Assembly (NCBI RefSeq): GCF_014905555.1
Contig: NZ_BNGS01000004.1
Location: 496,001-560,000, forward strand
DNA: 64,000 nucleotides
Source: Streptomyces sp. Y2F8-2
Lineage (GTDB): Bacteria; Actinomycetota; Actinomycetes; Streptomycetales; Streptomycetaceae
Direction: 5' to 3'
Positions within the stretch are counted from its first letter, which is position 1; each line of letters opens with the position of its first letter. The notes beneath the pieces were generated by a model. The model had not been told where the DNA came from and ran no database searches. It worked only from the letters and a program-made list of their open reading frames with translations. Shown here piece after piece: positions 17,451 to 26,483 of the stretch. The position numbers and the translations under genes are program-made.

Positions 17451-19007
17451 GTGCTCTCATACGACGAGTTGACTTCGCCAGAGCGTGAGCTGTGGGACGC
17501 GTTCCCCGAGGGACGCCGCGTGGACCTGCGCACAGGTGTGCCCGAGGACGACCGTGTCGCCGAGGGCGGACAGTGGGGCCCCGGGCGGACGGTGCGGGCT
17601 GCTGTGATCATGGCGCTGCTGCTGGGTGCGAACACCATGCAATCGGGCGCCGTGGCGTGTCTGAGGCTCGCCGGGGCACGGATATCCGGGCACCTCGACC
17701 TGGCCGGCGCGCAGATCGCTCACGCACTCTGGCTCGAGGACTGCTGGCTCGAGGAGGGCGTGGACCTCTCCGGAGCGTCGACCCAGTCGATCGGGATCGT
17801 CGGCAGTCGAGTGCCGGGCGTGGAAGCCGGCTTGATCCGTATCGAGGGGCGTCTCGACCTGCGGCGCTCTCACCTGGAAAGAGGCTCTGCCTCGCCCTTC
17901 CACCGCAGGGCCACCGCCTTGTCGCTCATCAACGCCGCCGTGAGCGGTGCCGTGAACCTCAACGGCGCCGAGATCACCGCACCTGAGGAATGGTCGGTGT
18001 CCGCTGGTGGACTGGTCGCTGAGGGCGGCGTCTACTGCCAGGACGGATTCGTCGCACACGGTGAAGTCCGTCTCATGGGTGCACAACTGCCAGGCGGACT
18101 CCATATGCGAGGCGCACAACTGGAACGCCCCGGCCGACGCGGCGTGGCGCTCGCCCTGGACAACGCCGTGGCCTCGACGCTCGACTTCTCCGACGGGTTC
18201 ACCGCGAACGGAACCGTACGGCTGCGGGGTGTCCGGATCTCGGACAACCTGACCTTCGAAGGAGCCGTCCTCAACGGGCCGCCCGACGGCCATGGCCCGT
18301 CATTGGTCGCCATGCTGATGCAGGCCGTCGACTTCGACTTCACCCTCGACCGGCCACCGTCCGGCACCGTGGACCTGCGGGGTGCGCAGGTGTCCTACCT
18401 CCACGACAGCGACCGCAGCTGGCCGGACGTGGTGGAATTGGACGGCTTCGTCTACGGCTCCATCAAGGTCGACGAGGCAGGCGAGCGGCGCGAGGCAGTG
18501 GGGCGGCGGAACTCTGTCGCCCACCGTGTGGCGTGGATACGACGCAGCCCGGGCTACAACCCCCAGCCCTATGAGCAACTGGCGAGCTGGTACCGGAAGG
18601 CCGGCCACGACGACGACGCCCGCCGCGTACTCCTGGCCAAACAGCGCCATCGGCGTGAAACCCTGCCCCCGGCCATGCGTGTATGGGGACACCTGCTCGA
18701 CGTGACCGTGGGCTACGGCTACCGCCCCTGGCTGGCCGGCGTCTGGCTCCTCGCGCTGACCTTGCTGGGCACGCTGTCGTTCGGCACCCACGCCCCCAAC
18801 CCGGTCCAGCAAGGACAAGGCGGCTCCTTCCAGCCCCTCGTCTACACGCTCGACCTCTTGATCCCCATCGGCGGCCTGGGGCAGCGCACGGCCTGGTATT
18901 GGTCGAACGTCGGCCTTCAGTGGCTGGCCTACCTGCTGATCGCTTTCGGCTGGGTGCTGACGACCGCCGTCATCGCGGGTGTCACCCGCACCTTGCAGAA
19001 AAACTAG
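17451..19007 (+). CDS. Membrane-anchored protein with pentapeptide-like repeats
   Basis: A protein of 518 residues starting at GTG 17451 with a weak ribosome site. Residues about 50-340 alternate short Leu/Ala strands (RLAGARISGHLDLAGAQI, VRLRGVRISDNLTFEGA), resembling a right-handed beta-helix of pentapeptide-like repeats. A tetratricopeptide-like segment (YNPQPYEQLASWYRKAGHDDDARRVLLAKQ) follows. The C-terminus has two or three membrane helices around YGYRPWLAGVWLLALTLLG. Streptomycete homologues are often labelled membrane-associated oxidoreductase, but I see no nucleotide- or flavin-binding motif, so that label is not supported here. Confidence 0.8.
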   Translation: MLSYDELTSPERELWDAFPEGRRVDLRTGVPEDDRVAEGGQWGPGRTVRAAVIMALLLGANTMQSGAVACLRLAGARISGHLDLAGAQIAHALWLEDCWLEEGVDLSGASTQSIGIVGSRVPGVEAGLIRIEGRLDLRRSHLERGSASPFHRRATALSLINAAVSGAVNLNGAEITAPEEWSVSAGGLVAEGGVYCQDGFVAHGEVRLMGAQLPGGLHMRGAQLERPGRRGVALALDNAVASTLDFSDGFTANGTVRLRGVRISDNLTFEGAVLNGPPDGHGPSLVAMLMQAVDFDFTLDRPPSGTVDLRGAQVSYLHDSDRSWPDVVELDGFVYGSIKVDEAGERREAVGRRNSVAHRVAWIRRSPGYNPQPYEQLASWYRKAGHDDDARRVLLAKQRHRRETLPPAMRVWGHLLDVTVGYGYRPWLAGVWLLALTLLGTLSFGTHAPNPVQQGQGGSFQPLVYTLDLLIPIGGLGQRTAWYWSNVGLQWLAYLLIAFGWVLTTAVIAGVTRTLQKN

Positions 19008-19348
19008 CGGGAGACAACGGCCATCAACACGGTGAGTGCGGCTACGGCGACGGGGCGGCAGCCCGGCGCACAGGACGGCGTCGAGACCGTCGACGCGCCG
19101 CGGTCGGCCTCCTCCGGGGGCCAACGGCCCCAGGCGCGCGCACGGTGTCGAAGAGGGTGTCGAACTCCTCCCGGGTGAGGGCAGGGCCGTTGTCCGGAGC
19201 GGAAATCCGGAGGGGCCGCGGTGGGGGGGGGCGTCGGGGCGTCCCCCGGCGCGGTCGGCGCGGTCGAAAGGTCCCTGTGGGCCGGGGGGGGGCCGGTCAG
19301 GCTCTACGGACTGCTGGTCGAACTCTGCCGTGCAATCGTGACGGCCGA

Positions 19349-19981
19349 TCAGGGCGCAGGGAGGTCAGCGGCCTGCTCGCGGTGGCGGCGGTGCCGGGCC
19401 GCCTTGGTGCTGTTGCCGCAGCGCTGCATGGAGCACCATTTCCTGGGCCTTCCCTGCTCGGCGTCGAGATAGAGCATCCTGCAGACGTCGGAGTCGCACT
19501 CCCGCAGCCTCTGTCGTCGTATCGGATCCGAGAGCAGCGTGATCAGGTCGCGGGCGATCAGCGAGAGCAGTGCGGGAGTCGACAGCCCGGGACTGCTCGC
19601 TGCGGCGGGAAGGCCATCGGAGTCCGCCTGGAGCTGGGGGGCCGGCGGGTGTACCCGGGCCAGTTCGTTCAAGAGCCGCACCGACTCCTCCCGGGGGGCT
19701 TGGCGGTGGAGGTATCCGACCGTGACGTCGTACGCGCAGTCCCGCAGTTCGTGGAGGGCCGCGAGCAACCCCACCAGGTCTTCGCCCGGGTCAACGGCGA
19801 GCCGTACCCCGTCGCACCAGGCCCTGAGCCGGTCGATGTCGCCCATCCGTTCGACCGGCGTGATCGGGCGGCGCCCGACCGTGGCGATGAGGTTCAACGA
19901 CAGGGATCCGGCGTCGAAGCGGAGTTCGCGGAGTTGTGCCGTGACCCGGGTGCGTCGGCCGTCCTGTGCTCGTTCGACCAT
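19349..19981 (-). CDS. CGNR zinc-finger regulator of the ABATE type
   Basis: A protein of 210 residues starting at ATG 19981. The N-terminal ABATE domain has SLSLNLIATVGRRPITPVER and a ligand-pocket-like middle. The C-terminal zinc finger carries the diagnostic residues: ECDSDVCRMLYLD followed by WCSMQRCGNSTKAARHR. This family is thought to bind both a small ligand and DNA. A 22-base inverted repeat immediately upstream suggests autoregulation. It is divergent from the ketopantoate reductase gene, a possible target. Confidence 0.9.
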   Translation of the reverse strand: MVERAQDGRRTRVTAQLRELRFDAGSLSLNLIATVGRRPITPVERMGDIDRLRAWCDGVRLAVDPGEDLVGLLAALHELRDCAYDVTVGYLHRQAPREESVRLLNELARVHPPAPQLQADSDGLPAAASSPGLSTPALLSLIARDLITLLSDPIRRQRLRECDSDVCRMLYLDAEQGRPRKWCSMQRCGNSTKAARHRRHREQAADLPAP

Positions 19982-19989
19982 GCGGCTAT

Positions 19990-20011
19990 AGTAACCCTGT
20001 AAAAGGTTACT
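19990..20011. promoter_or_regulatory. Inverted repeat at the CGNR regulator promoter
   Basis: AGTAACC (19990-19996) and GGTTACT (20005-20011) are perfect arms around the A/T-rich spacer CTGTAAAA. The site sits nine bases upstream of the regulator start, in an unusually A/T-rich patch for this DNA, so it likely overlaps the promoter or leader and serves as an operator. From here to 20287 nothing else is recognisable. Confidence 0.6.
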
Positions 20012-20287
20012 AAGGGGGGGTGGAGTCGTGGATGGGTGTCGCCCTGCTCCCCGCCTTTTCTGGTCCACCGCGCGGGGGAGCGGTCTCGGAGTCCGTGGTG
20101 ACCATGGCCTTCGCGCTGCAGCAGGCTCCGACTGCCCGCGGCACCCGGGATCCGTGGGCCGATCCCTGGCGACCGCCATGCAGGGCAGGCTGCCGCAGGC
20201 ACTCCTCTTCCTCTGTGCAGCCGGTGCCGTCGCCGCGCTGACCCCGGCCACAGCCACGTCATGTCCCGTAGCGGAAAGGAACACGTC

Positions 20288-21220
20288 ATGCGCATAGCCG
20301 TAGTGGGGGCGGGCGGTGTCGGGGGCTACTTCGGCGCCCGGCTTGCCGCAGCGGGCCACGAAGTCACCTTCGTCGCCCGGGGCCGTCATCTGGAGGCCAT
20401 ACGGGAACGCGGACTGCTGGTACGCAGCCCGCTCGGCGACCTCGAGGTCCCGGCGGCATCGGTAGTCGCCACCATCGCGGAACTGGAACCCGCCGATGTA
20501 GTGCTCGTCGCCGTGAAACTGTGGGACACCGAGGACGTCGCGGCCCAGCTGGGCGATGTCGTGGGCGAAGGGACCCGCGTCATCTCCCTGCAGAACGGAG
20601 TCCGCAAAGACGCAGTCCTGCGCCGGCACCTGTCGACGCGGGCCGTGTGGGGCGGTGCCTGCTACATCTCCGCCGTCATCGAGGAGCCGGGCATCGTCTC
20701 CCACCGCGGTGCCATGCAAAAGGTGGTGTTCGGCCCCTACGACGACGTGGACGCCCCTCGCGCCCGCGACTTCCTCGACGCGTGCGTCTCCGCCGGCATC
20801 GAGGCAGAACTCAGCTCGGACATCGAACGGGTCATCTGGGAAAAGTTCGCCTTCCTGGTGGGGCTCTCGGCGACGACCACCGCCGTGCGTCAGCCCATAG
20901 GGGTGATCCGCTCCGACGTTCACTGCCGGGAACTGCTGCGCGAAGTGATGGCGGAGGCCGTGCAGGTCGGCCGTGCCGCCGGGGTGAATCTCGATCCGAA
21001 GTTCGCCGACGAGCGGCTGGCGTTCTGTGACACCCTGCCGGCCGCGATGACGTCCTCGATGCACAACGACCTGATGCAGGGCAACCGTCTGGAACTGCCC
21101 TGGCTCAGTGGCAGTGTCGTCACCCTGGGCCGAGAGTTCGGGATCCCCACACCGCGCAACCAGACGATCGCTGATGTCCTGGCCCCCTACGAACTGGGAC
21201 GACCCGATCCCGACCGCTGA
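20288..21220 (+). CDS. panE: Ketopantoate reductase (2-dehydropantoate 2-reductase)
   Basis: A protein of 310 residues from ATG 20288, preceded by GGAAAGGAA. The Rossmann motif VVGAGGVGGYFGARLAAAG is at the start, followed by VAVKLWDT and LQNGV. ERVIWEKFAFLVGLS carries the catalytic Lys of the family, and the C-terminal ApbA domain includes SMHNDLMQGNRLELPWLSG with the HNDxxxGRxxE-like substrate motif. The enzyme uses NADPH to reduce 2-dehydropantoate to pantoate for coenzyme A. No other pantothenate genes are adjacent, so this may be a paralogue acting on a related keto acid. Confidence 0.88.
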   Translation: MRIAVVGAGGVGGYFGARLAAAGHEVTFVARGRHLEAIRERGLLVRSPLGDLEVPAASVVATIAELEPADVVLVAVKLWDTEDVAAQLGDVVGEGTRVISLQNGVRKDAVLRRHLSTRAVWGGACYISAVIEEPGIVSHRGAMQKVVFGPYDDVDAPRARDFLDACVSAGIEAELSSDIERVIWEKFAFLVGLSATTTAVRQPIGVIRSDVHCRELLREVMAEAVQVGRAAGVNLDPKFADERLAFCDTLPAAMTSSMHNDLMQGNRLELPWLSGSVVTLGREFGIPTPRNQTIADVLAPYELGRPDPDR

Positions 21221-21317
21221 CCCGCACAGCTCAAGCAGTCGCTCCGGCGCCCACCGGGTCCGGTCGACCACTGACGCGCCGCAGTCGGACGACGGAGCAG
21301 CCGCCGCCCGGCGGGCG

Positions 21318-21360
21318 ACTCCGTGCCCCGGGGCCCGGGCGGGGGCCGGGGGCACGGAGT
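21318..21360. terminator. Hairpin between convergent panE and the GH2 gene
   Basis: Arms ACTCCGTGCCCC (21318-21329) and GGGGCACGGAGT (21349-21360) are perfectly complementary around a GC-rich 19-base loop. Lying between two convergent genes, four bases before the GH2 stop codon, it probably terminates both transcripts. Confidence 0.75.
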
Positions 21361-21363
21361 GTC

Positions 21364-24300
21364 TCAGCCGCGCAGCGTCGCGACCGGGCTGTTGTACGCC
21401 TCCGCCGTCAGCACCGGGTGCCGTGACGAGCAGGCTGCCGTCGGCCAGGACAGGCGGACCGTCCGGGACTCGCCGGGCAGCAGCCACAGATAGTTGTCGC
21501 TGTACAGCGTCGGCAGCACACGGCGGCCCTGCGGGTCCTCCAGCAGCGTGAGCCGGACCATGGCGGCCACCGCCGAGCCCTGGTTGCGGATCACCGCCGT
21601 CAGCTCCTGGCGGTCACTGGAGGGCTTGCCGGCCGACACCCCGGTGATCGCGCCCGTCAGCCTTACCTGCTTCACCTTGTTCAGAGCCCGCAGCGCGGCG
21701 GCCTCGCGGTAGCGCCAGTAGGTGTTCCGCGACAGCTCCCTGCCCCGGGATTCCTCCAGGGTCAGCCGCAGCAGGTGCAGGTCCGGCAGGCCGTCCGTCC
21801 ACGCCGCGGTGAACGCCTCGGCGGTGGCCGCCCGTTCCACGTCCACCCGGGCCGTCCTGCTCCCGCCGAGCTGCCGGCCGGACAGGTCGTACAGCCGGGC
21901 GGTGACGGTGGCGCCCCGCAGGTCCGCCGACGTGTGGTTCACCGCGATGACCCGCCACTTCACCGGATCGGCCTGCACATGCAGTGGCTCGCAGGCCGAA
22001 CGGGCGCCGTAATAGGTGCCGTTGACGTCGAAGTCGTAGTCGTACGTCTGCCAGACCGTGCTGTGCCAGGCCGGGTGGGACATCCACAGCATCAGGCCGG
22101 AGGCGTTGTCCCACAGGTTGGCGTTCCACGCCTCGAACATGGCGCGGGTGTTCTCGTAGTTGACGAACTGCGCCTTGCGGGCGAAGTCGTCCAGGTCGCC
22201 GGACTCGCCCAGGCGGGCCTCGATGGCAGCCTTGTAGTTCTGCGGCGCCTGGTTCCCGCGCTCGCTCCAGTCGTGGTAGTACCACGCACCGCGGATCGGC
22301 CACTCCGGCTCGTCGCCCGTCATGTTGCGGGTGCTCGCCGCGGTGGAGACGACGGGCATGCCGATCTCGGTGTGGAAGCCGAAGTCGCGGCTGCCGTAGG
22401 TCATGGGGTCGAAGTACTTCTCCGGCTCCACCCAGCCGTAGGGGCCGCCGCCCGTGATGATGCCGCCCGCCGAGTTGTTCTGGTAGAGCACGCCGGGCAC
22501 CTGCTGCTCCACCGCCTCACGCATCCCCTTGTCGATGGCGGCCGGGGGGTTGCCCTCGTTCGCGCCGCACCAGACCACCACGGACGGGTGGATGCGGTAC
22601 CGCAGTACGGTGTCCCGCGCGATCGCGTTGAAGGCGTCGTGGTCGGGCGGGTCCATGCCCCACGCGTTGGGGAAGTCGTTCCACACCAGGATGCCGTGCC
22701 GGTCGCAGGCGGCGAAGAACTCCTCCCGGTCGCTGCTGCCGACCCAGTTGCGGATCATGGTGAAGTTCATGTCGCGGTGCATGCGCACCGCCGCGTCCAC
22801 GCGCTCCGCCGGCATCCGGCGCAGCAGTTCGTCCCAGCCCCAGTTGCCGCCGCGAGCCAGCACGCGCACGCCGTTGACGCTGATCTTCAGCGGGTCCGGC
22901 GTGTTCGACACGGACTTCACGTCGGTCCACTTCTCGCCGTCGTCGGACACCTGGATCGTGTACGACTTCGGGTATGCGGTCTCCCAGACGACGGCGACGC
23001 GGTCGAACGTCCGCGAGGAGCCGAGGTCCACCTGTATCCACTGGTGGTCCTCGTAGGCGGAGGACCAGCGGGTGTTCGGGTCTCCGTCGGTGGCGTGCGA
23101 CGCCGGGTGGTCGGACTCCTCCGTGGAGGCGGTGGCCTTCTGGTGGAGGGCGAGGTCGGTGCCGGGTTCACTGCGGTCGACGACAGAGAGCGACCACAGG
23201 GAGTTGCCCCAATTGGTATTGCGCAGCCCGCAGTTGAGGCGGACGTAGCGTGCGGTCTGCCGATCGAAGTCCTCCACCTGCAGGCTGGCGTTGCCGTTGT
23301 TGAACGGCAGCGGCACCGCCCCGTTGTCCACCGACTTCACGTCGGTCCAGTCCGAGCCGTTCGAGGAGACCTGGATGACGAAGGTCTTCGCGTACGCCTG
23401 CTCCCAGGTGAGGTCGACCCGGTCGAAGGACTGGACGGAGCCGAGGTCGACGCTGATCCACTGGTCGTCCTCGTAGGCGGAGGACCAGCGGGTACCGGAG
23501 TCACCGTCGGTGGCATGGGCCGCGCCGTTGCTGTCCTGATCGGTGCTGGACGCGTCGGCGTGGGCGTGCAGCGCGAGGTCGGTGCCCGGCCGGGTGCTGT
23601 CCCCGACGGACAGGGTCCACAGCGAGCAGCCCCAGGACGTGGCCCGGGTCAGGCACCTGATGCGGACGTGCCGGGCCTGCTGCCGGTCGAAGGTCACGGT
23701 CTGCGTGTAGGCGTCGCCGGACGCGGTGAACGCGAGCGGCACCTCGTACTCGTAGCCGAACTGCCGGATGCCGAAGCGGGTGGTGCGCCGGTCGCTCTCC
23801 TGGCCGCCGACCGAGGCGGTGAGCGTGAGGTCGTGCAGGTTGGCCTCGCCCAGACCGTTCGGCCACCACAGTCGGGGGTCGCGCACCCTCAACTGCCGGA
23901 AGACGTCCGGGGTGAAGACGACGTCCAAGCTTTCGCCTGCCTTCACGGTGACGGTCTTCGAGGCCCGCACCCCCTCGAAGGCAGCCGTGACCGTCGCCTG
24001 GTGGTCGGCGGTGTCCGCGTTGCGTAGGGGAACGACGATGGTCAGCTCGGCCACCGACACATCCGGCAGCGCGGGCAGCACGGTGTCCACGCGTGGGTCG
24101 CCGATGACGACGTGCCCGGTCGATCTCAGCCGGACGTGGTTCCAGATGCCCGCCGCGCGGTCGCGCACAGCCGGCATCCAGTCCCAGCCCGAGGACGCCA
24201 GGTACGTCGGGGAGTTGAGGTTCATCTGCTGCGCGCCGGCGTCCACCCAGGACTCGCCCAGCGGACCCTTGTCACCCGGGCTGCCCGGGACCGGCATCGG

Positions 24301-25461
24301 CGTGATCTTCACCGCGAGCGCGTTCTCGCCGCTCTCGGCGAGCTGCCGGGTGACGTCGAAAGCGGCACGGGCGAACGGGTACGTCAGGTCGCCCACCTGC
24401 TTGCCGTTGAGCCACACATCGGCCTTGTGGTTGACGCCGTCGAACTCCAGCCAGACGTGCCGGCCGACGCCGGTGCGCAGGCCGCGCGGCAGCTCGAAGT
24501 CCCGCTTGTACCACCAGGAGTGGCGCGACAACGCCTCCGGAATGTGCAGGTTGTTCAAGCCCGCCACCGGGTCGGGCAGCTTGCCCTGCTCCACGAGTGA
24601 GCCCAGCACTGTGCCGGGAACGGTCGCGGGCAGCCAGGTGCTGGTGTCGACGGACGTCTTCGACAGACCGGCGCCGTCCGTGCCGGCCCAGTCGTCCATG
24701 GTGAGCCGCCAGCCCGACTCCACGGGCACGGTCCCGTCATCGGCGACCGTGAGCCCGGGTGCCTCGCCGTGCCGGGTGCCCCAGTCGGTCCATCCGGTGA
24801 CCGAGGGGCGGTGGCCCGCGGCGGTGCCGTACACCTCGAAGCCGTTGAGGCCGAGGGGCAGCGGACTGGAGCGCTTCTGGGAGGTCATGCGCACCCATCG
24901 CGCGGACACCGGGCGGGGAAGCTGGATGTCGACGACGCCACCGGTTCCCGTCGTGGTGCTGTACACCGTGGTCCAGGACTTGTGGTCCACGGACGTCTCG
25001 ACCAGGAAGACCAGGGAGAAGCTCGACTGGATCTCCTTGCCCGTGGTGCCGCTGTGCACATTACCGGTGGTGGGCGGCGTGTACACCGGATCGGAGGCGT
25101 CCGCCTCGAAGGTCAGGCGGACCTGCGTGACGTGGCAGGTCCCCTGCAGGTCGACGGCTATCCACTGCGGATCGCCGCCCTCGGCACGCCAGCCGCTGCC
25201 CCGGACACCGGGGGAGGAGAGGCGGTCGACCACGAAGGAGCCGGGGGTGGCGGCGTAGGCGGTCGAAGAGACCGAGACCGGCCGGTAGAGCGCCAGCTCA
25301 CCGGGGGTGGCGGCGGAGTTGACCGGTGCGCTGTCGGGTGCGGCAACGGCAGTCGCCACTGGGAGCACGGAGCTGAGGCCGAATCCGGCCAGCAGGCTGG
25401 TACCCGTGGTGACGATGGCCCGTCGCGACGGATGGCGCGACGGATCCGACTGATCTGTCAT
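21364..25461 (-). CDS. Tat-exported GH2 glycosidase with three discoidin (CBM32-like) modules
   Basis: A protein of 1,365 residues. A Tat-like signal (SRRAIVTTG) opens it. A discoidin-type domain lies at about 50-215 and the GH2 sugar-binding domain at about 245-445 (WWYKRDFELP, HVWLEFDGVNHKADVWLNGK). A beta-sandwich runs to RTTRFGIRQFGYEYEVPL (576), and the GH2 barrel starts at LKISVNGVRVLARGGNWGWD (858). The catalytic acid/base is Glu969 in WCGANEGNPP and the nucleophile is Glu1032 in FHTEIGMPVV. Between 576 and 858 sit two near-identical discoidin-type units absent from ordinary GH2 enzymes. The architecture resembles exo-beta-glucosaminidase or mannosidase relatives; the exact substrate is unknown. 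Transcription ends at the hairpin shared with panE. Confidence 0.93.
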   Translation of the reverse strand: MTDQSDPSRHPSRRAIVTTGTSLLAGFGLSSVLPVATAVAAPDSAPVNSAATPGELALYRPVSVSSTAYAATPGSFVVDRLSSPGVRGSGWRAEGGDPQWIAVDLQGTCHVTQVRLTFEADASDPVYTPPTTGNVHSGTTGKEIQSSFSLVFLVETSVDHKSWTTVYSTTTGTGGVVDIQLPRPVSARWVRMTSQKRSSPLPLGLNGFEVYGTAAGHRPSVTGWTDWGTRHGEAPGLTVADDGTVPVESGWRLTMDDWAGTDGAGLSKTSVDTSTWLPATVPGTVLGSLVEQGKLPDPVAGLNNLHIPEALSRHSWWYKRDFELPRGLRTGVGRHVWLEFDGVNHKADVWLNGKQVGDLTYPFARAAFDVTRQLAESGENALAVKITPMPVPGSPGDKGPLGESWVDAGAQQMNLNSPTYLASSGWDWMPAVRDRAAGIWNHVRLRSTGHVVIGDPRVDTVLPALPDVSVAELTIVVPLRNADTADHQATVTAAFEGVRASKTVTVKAGESLDVVFTPDVFRQLRVRDPRLWWPNGLGEANLHDLTLTASVGGQESDRRTTRFGIRQFGYEYEVPLAFTASGDAYTQTVTFDRQQARHVRIRCLTRATSWGCSLWTLSVGDSTRPGTDLALHAHADASSTDQDSNGAAHATDGDSGTRWSSAYEDDQWISVDLGSVQSFDRVDLTWEQAYAKTFVIQVSSNGSDWTDVKSVDNGAVPLPFNNGNASLQVEDFDRQTARYVRLNCGLRNTNWGNSLWSLSVVDRSEPGTDLALHQKATASTEESDHPASHATDGDPNTRWSSAYEDHQWIQVDLGSSRTFDRVAVVWETAYPKSYTIQVSDDGEKWTDVKSVSNTPDPLKISVNGVRVLARGGNWGWDELLRRMPAERVDAAVRMHRDMNFTMIRNWVGSSDREEFFAACDRHGILVWNDFPNAWGMDPPDHDAFNAIARDTVLRYRIHPSVVVWCGANEGNPPAAIDKGMREAVEQQVPGVLYQNNSAGGIITGGGPYGWVEPEKYFDPMTYGSRDFGFHTEIGMPVVSTAASTRNMTGDEPEWPIRGAWYYHDWSERGNQAPQNYKAAIEARLGESGDLDDFARKAQFVNYENTRAMFEAWNANLWDNASGLMLWMSHPAWHSTVWQTYDYDFDVNGTYYGARSACEPLHVQADPVKWRVIAVNHTSADLRGATVTARLYDLSGRQLGGSRTARVDVERAATAEAFTAAWTDGLPDLHLLRLTLEESRGRELSRNTYWRYREAAALRALNKVKQVRLTGAITGVSAGKPSSDRQELTAVIRNQGSAVAAMVRLTLLEDPQGRRVLPTLYSDNYLWLLPGESRTVRLSWPTAACSSRHPVLTAEAYNSPVATLRG
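22909..23688 (-). repeat. Two-copy repeat encoding the inserted discoidin modules
   Basis: Residues 592-711 and 733-851 of the GH2 enzyme (about 23329-23688 and 22909-23265) repeat with a period of 141 residues. Both contain RWSSAYEDxQW, VDLGSxxxFDRV, SW-Ser-type strands and end in WTDVKSV. The copies are similar but not identical, indicating an older duplication that has diverged. Confidence 0.85.
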
Positions 25462-26062
25462 GAGCGTGACGTCCCATCAAAAAGCGGTGCAGCCCGGAGC
25501 GACTCCGCGCCCGCCGCAGCAGGAATGACAACGTTGCCAAAGGCTGGGTTGCGCAGCGCCTCGTGTCAACCCCTGATGCGTGGATCGGTAGGTGACCGCT
25601 TCCGCCGTCTGCTGCCAGGTTCCGGTGAACCGTGGCCATAGCGAATGAGGGAACCGCGCGGCCGGCGGGCCGAGTCCATCCGGGCGGCCCGAGACGTCCT
25701 GTGCCGGAATCGGTGTGGGTGCGCGCGCTCGAGCAGGTTCCTGCGGCATCGAATGCCTGTCGTGCCGTTCCCCGTCACGGCGAGGCGTCCCCCGGGCGCA
25801 GGCCGGACGTGAAGAGTGCGCTGACCGGGTACTCACCTCTGTGGGGACGGCAGGCAGAGATCTGAACTCTGCGTGCCGCGGCCGTCATTCGGGCCATGGC
25901 CGCCAACCTTGCGACGATGTCCGCCAGGCGCAGGCGCAGATCCTGCCGGATGGCGACGAGGCGGAGCCGGCGCCCGCCTCGACTCCGCCGGGCAGTTGCA
26001 GATGCGACTGGTGGCGAACGGCGATCTGGAATTGCAACGCATCTTCTGGGGCGATCGGCGTC
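25462..26062. other. About 600 bases with no recognisable gene
   Basis: Several frames are open but give Arg/Pro/Ala-rich products without family motifs or ribosome sites. The first 100 bases must hold the promoter and leader of the GH2 gene. I see no clear hairpin or operator in the rest. Confidence 0.5.
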
Positions 26063-26254
26063 TTACGGGACCTGGGGTGCGGTGCCCGTGTCGTAGTCCT
26101 CTCGGTCGGCGTGGGGCTGGCAGATGGAGCACAGTTCGTGGCGGCCCCAGTAGGTGATCACACTGCCCCAGCCGTTGCACACTTCGCATCCGAGGGCGGA
26201 AGCGGCGTCGGCGCGGGGGTTCGTGTCAGGAGCGGCGTTCGCTCCTTGGACCAT
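26063..26254 (-). CDS. Small CxxC...CxxC protein, possible zinc ribbon
   Basis: A protein of 63 residues. The ATG at 26254 is preferred because AGGAG lies eleven bases upstream. The core, LGCEVCNGWGSVITYWGRHELC plus SICQPHA, has two CxxC pairs 17 residues apart, suitable for a zinc ribbon. The tails are acidic and polar. No function is known to me. An A/T-rich stretch at about 26300-26360 upstream on its strand, with a TATAAA-like element, may be the promoter. Confidence 0.65.
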   Translation of the reverse strand: MVQGANAAPDTNPRADAASALGCEVCNGWGSVITYWGRHELCSICQPHADREDYDTGTAPQVP

Positions 26255-26483
26255 GCGGCTCTCCTGGCATTGAGCTGTCGGCGGTGGGTACGCGTGTTCG
26301 CTACGCAATGCCCAGTTTATACCGTTCTCTGCCTGATTGTGTCTGTTTTCACAATTTTTATGACCGTCTGTGTTGCCGCACCGAGGGTGACATCGCTGTG
26401 TATTCTCGGCCGCACTTACGGTGACCGGATCGAGGACAGGTCACGGCCGAGAAAAGATCGACGACGCGCACTCCGACCTCACG

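Noticed and set aside
20028..20297. Possible small plus-strand gene between the CGNR regulator and panE
   Set aside because: It has a hydrophobic patch near its end but no ribosome site or family motif, and it overlaps the panE ribosome site.
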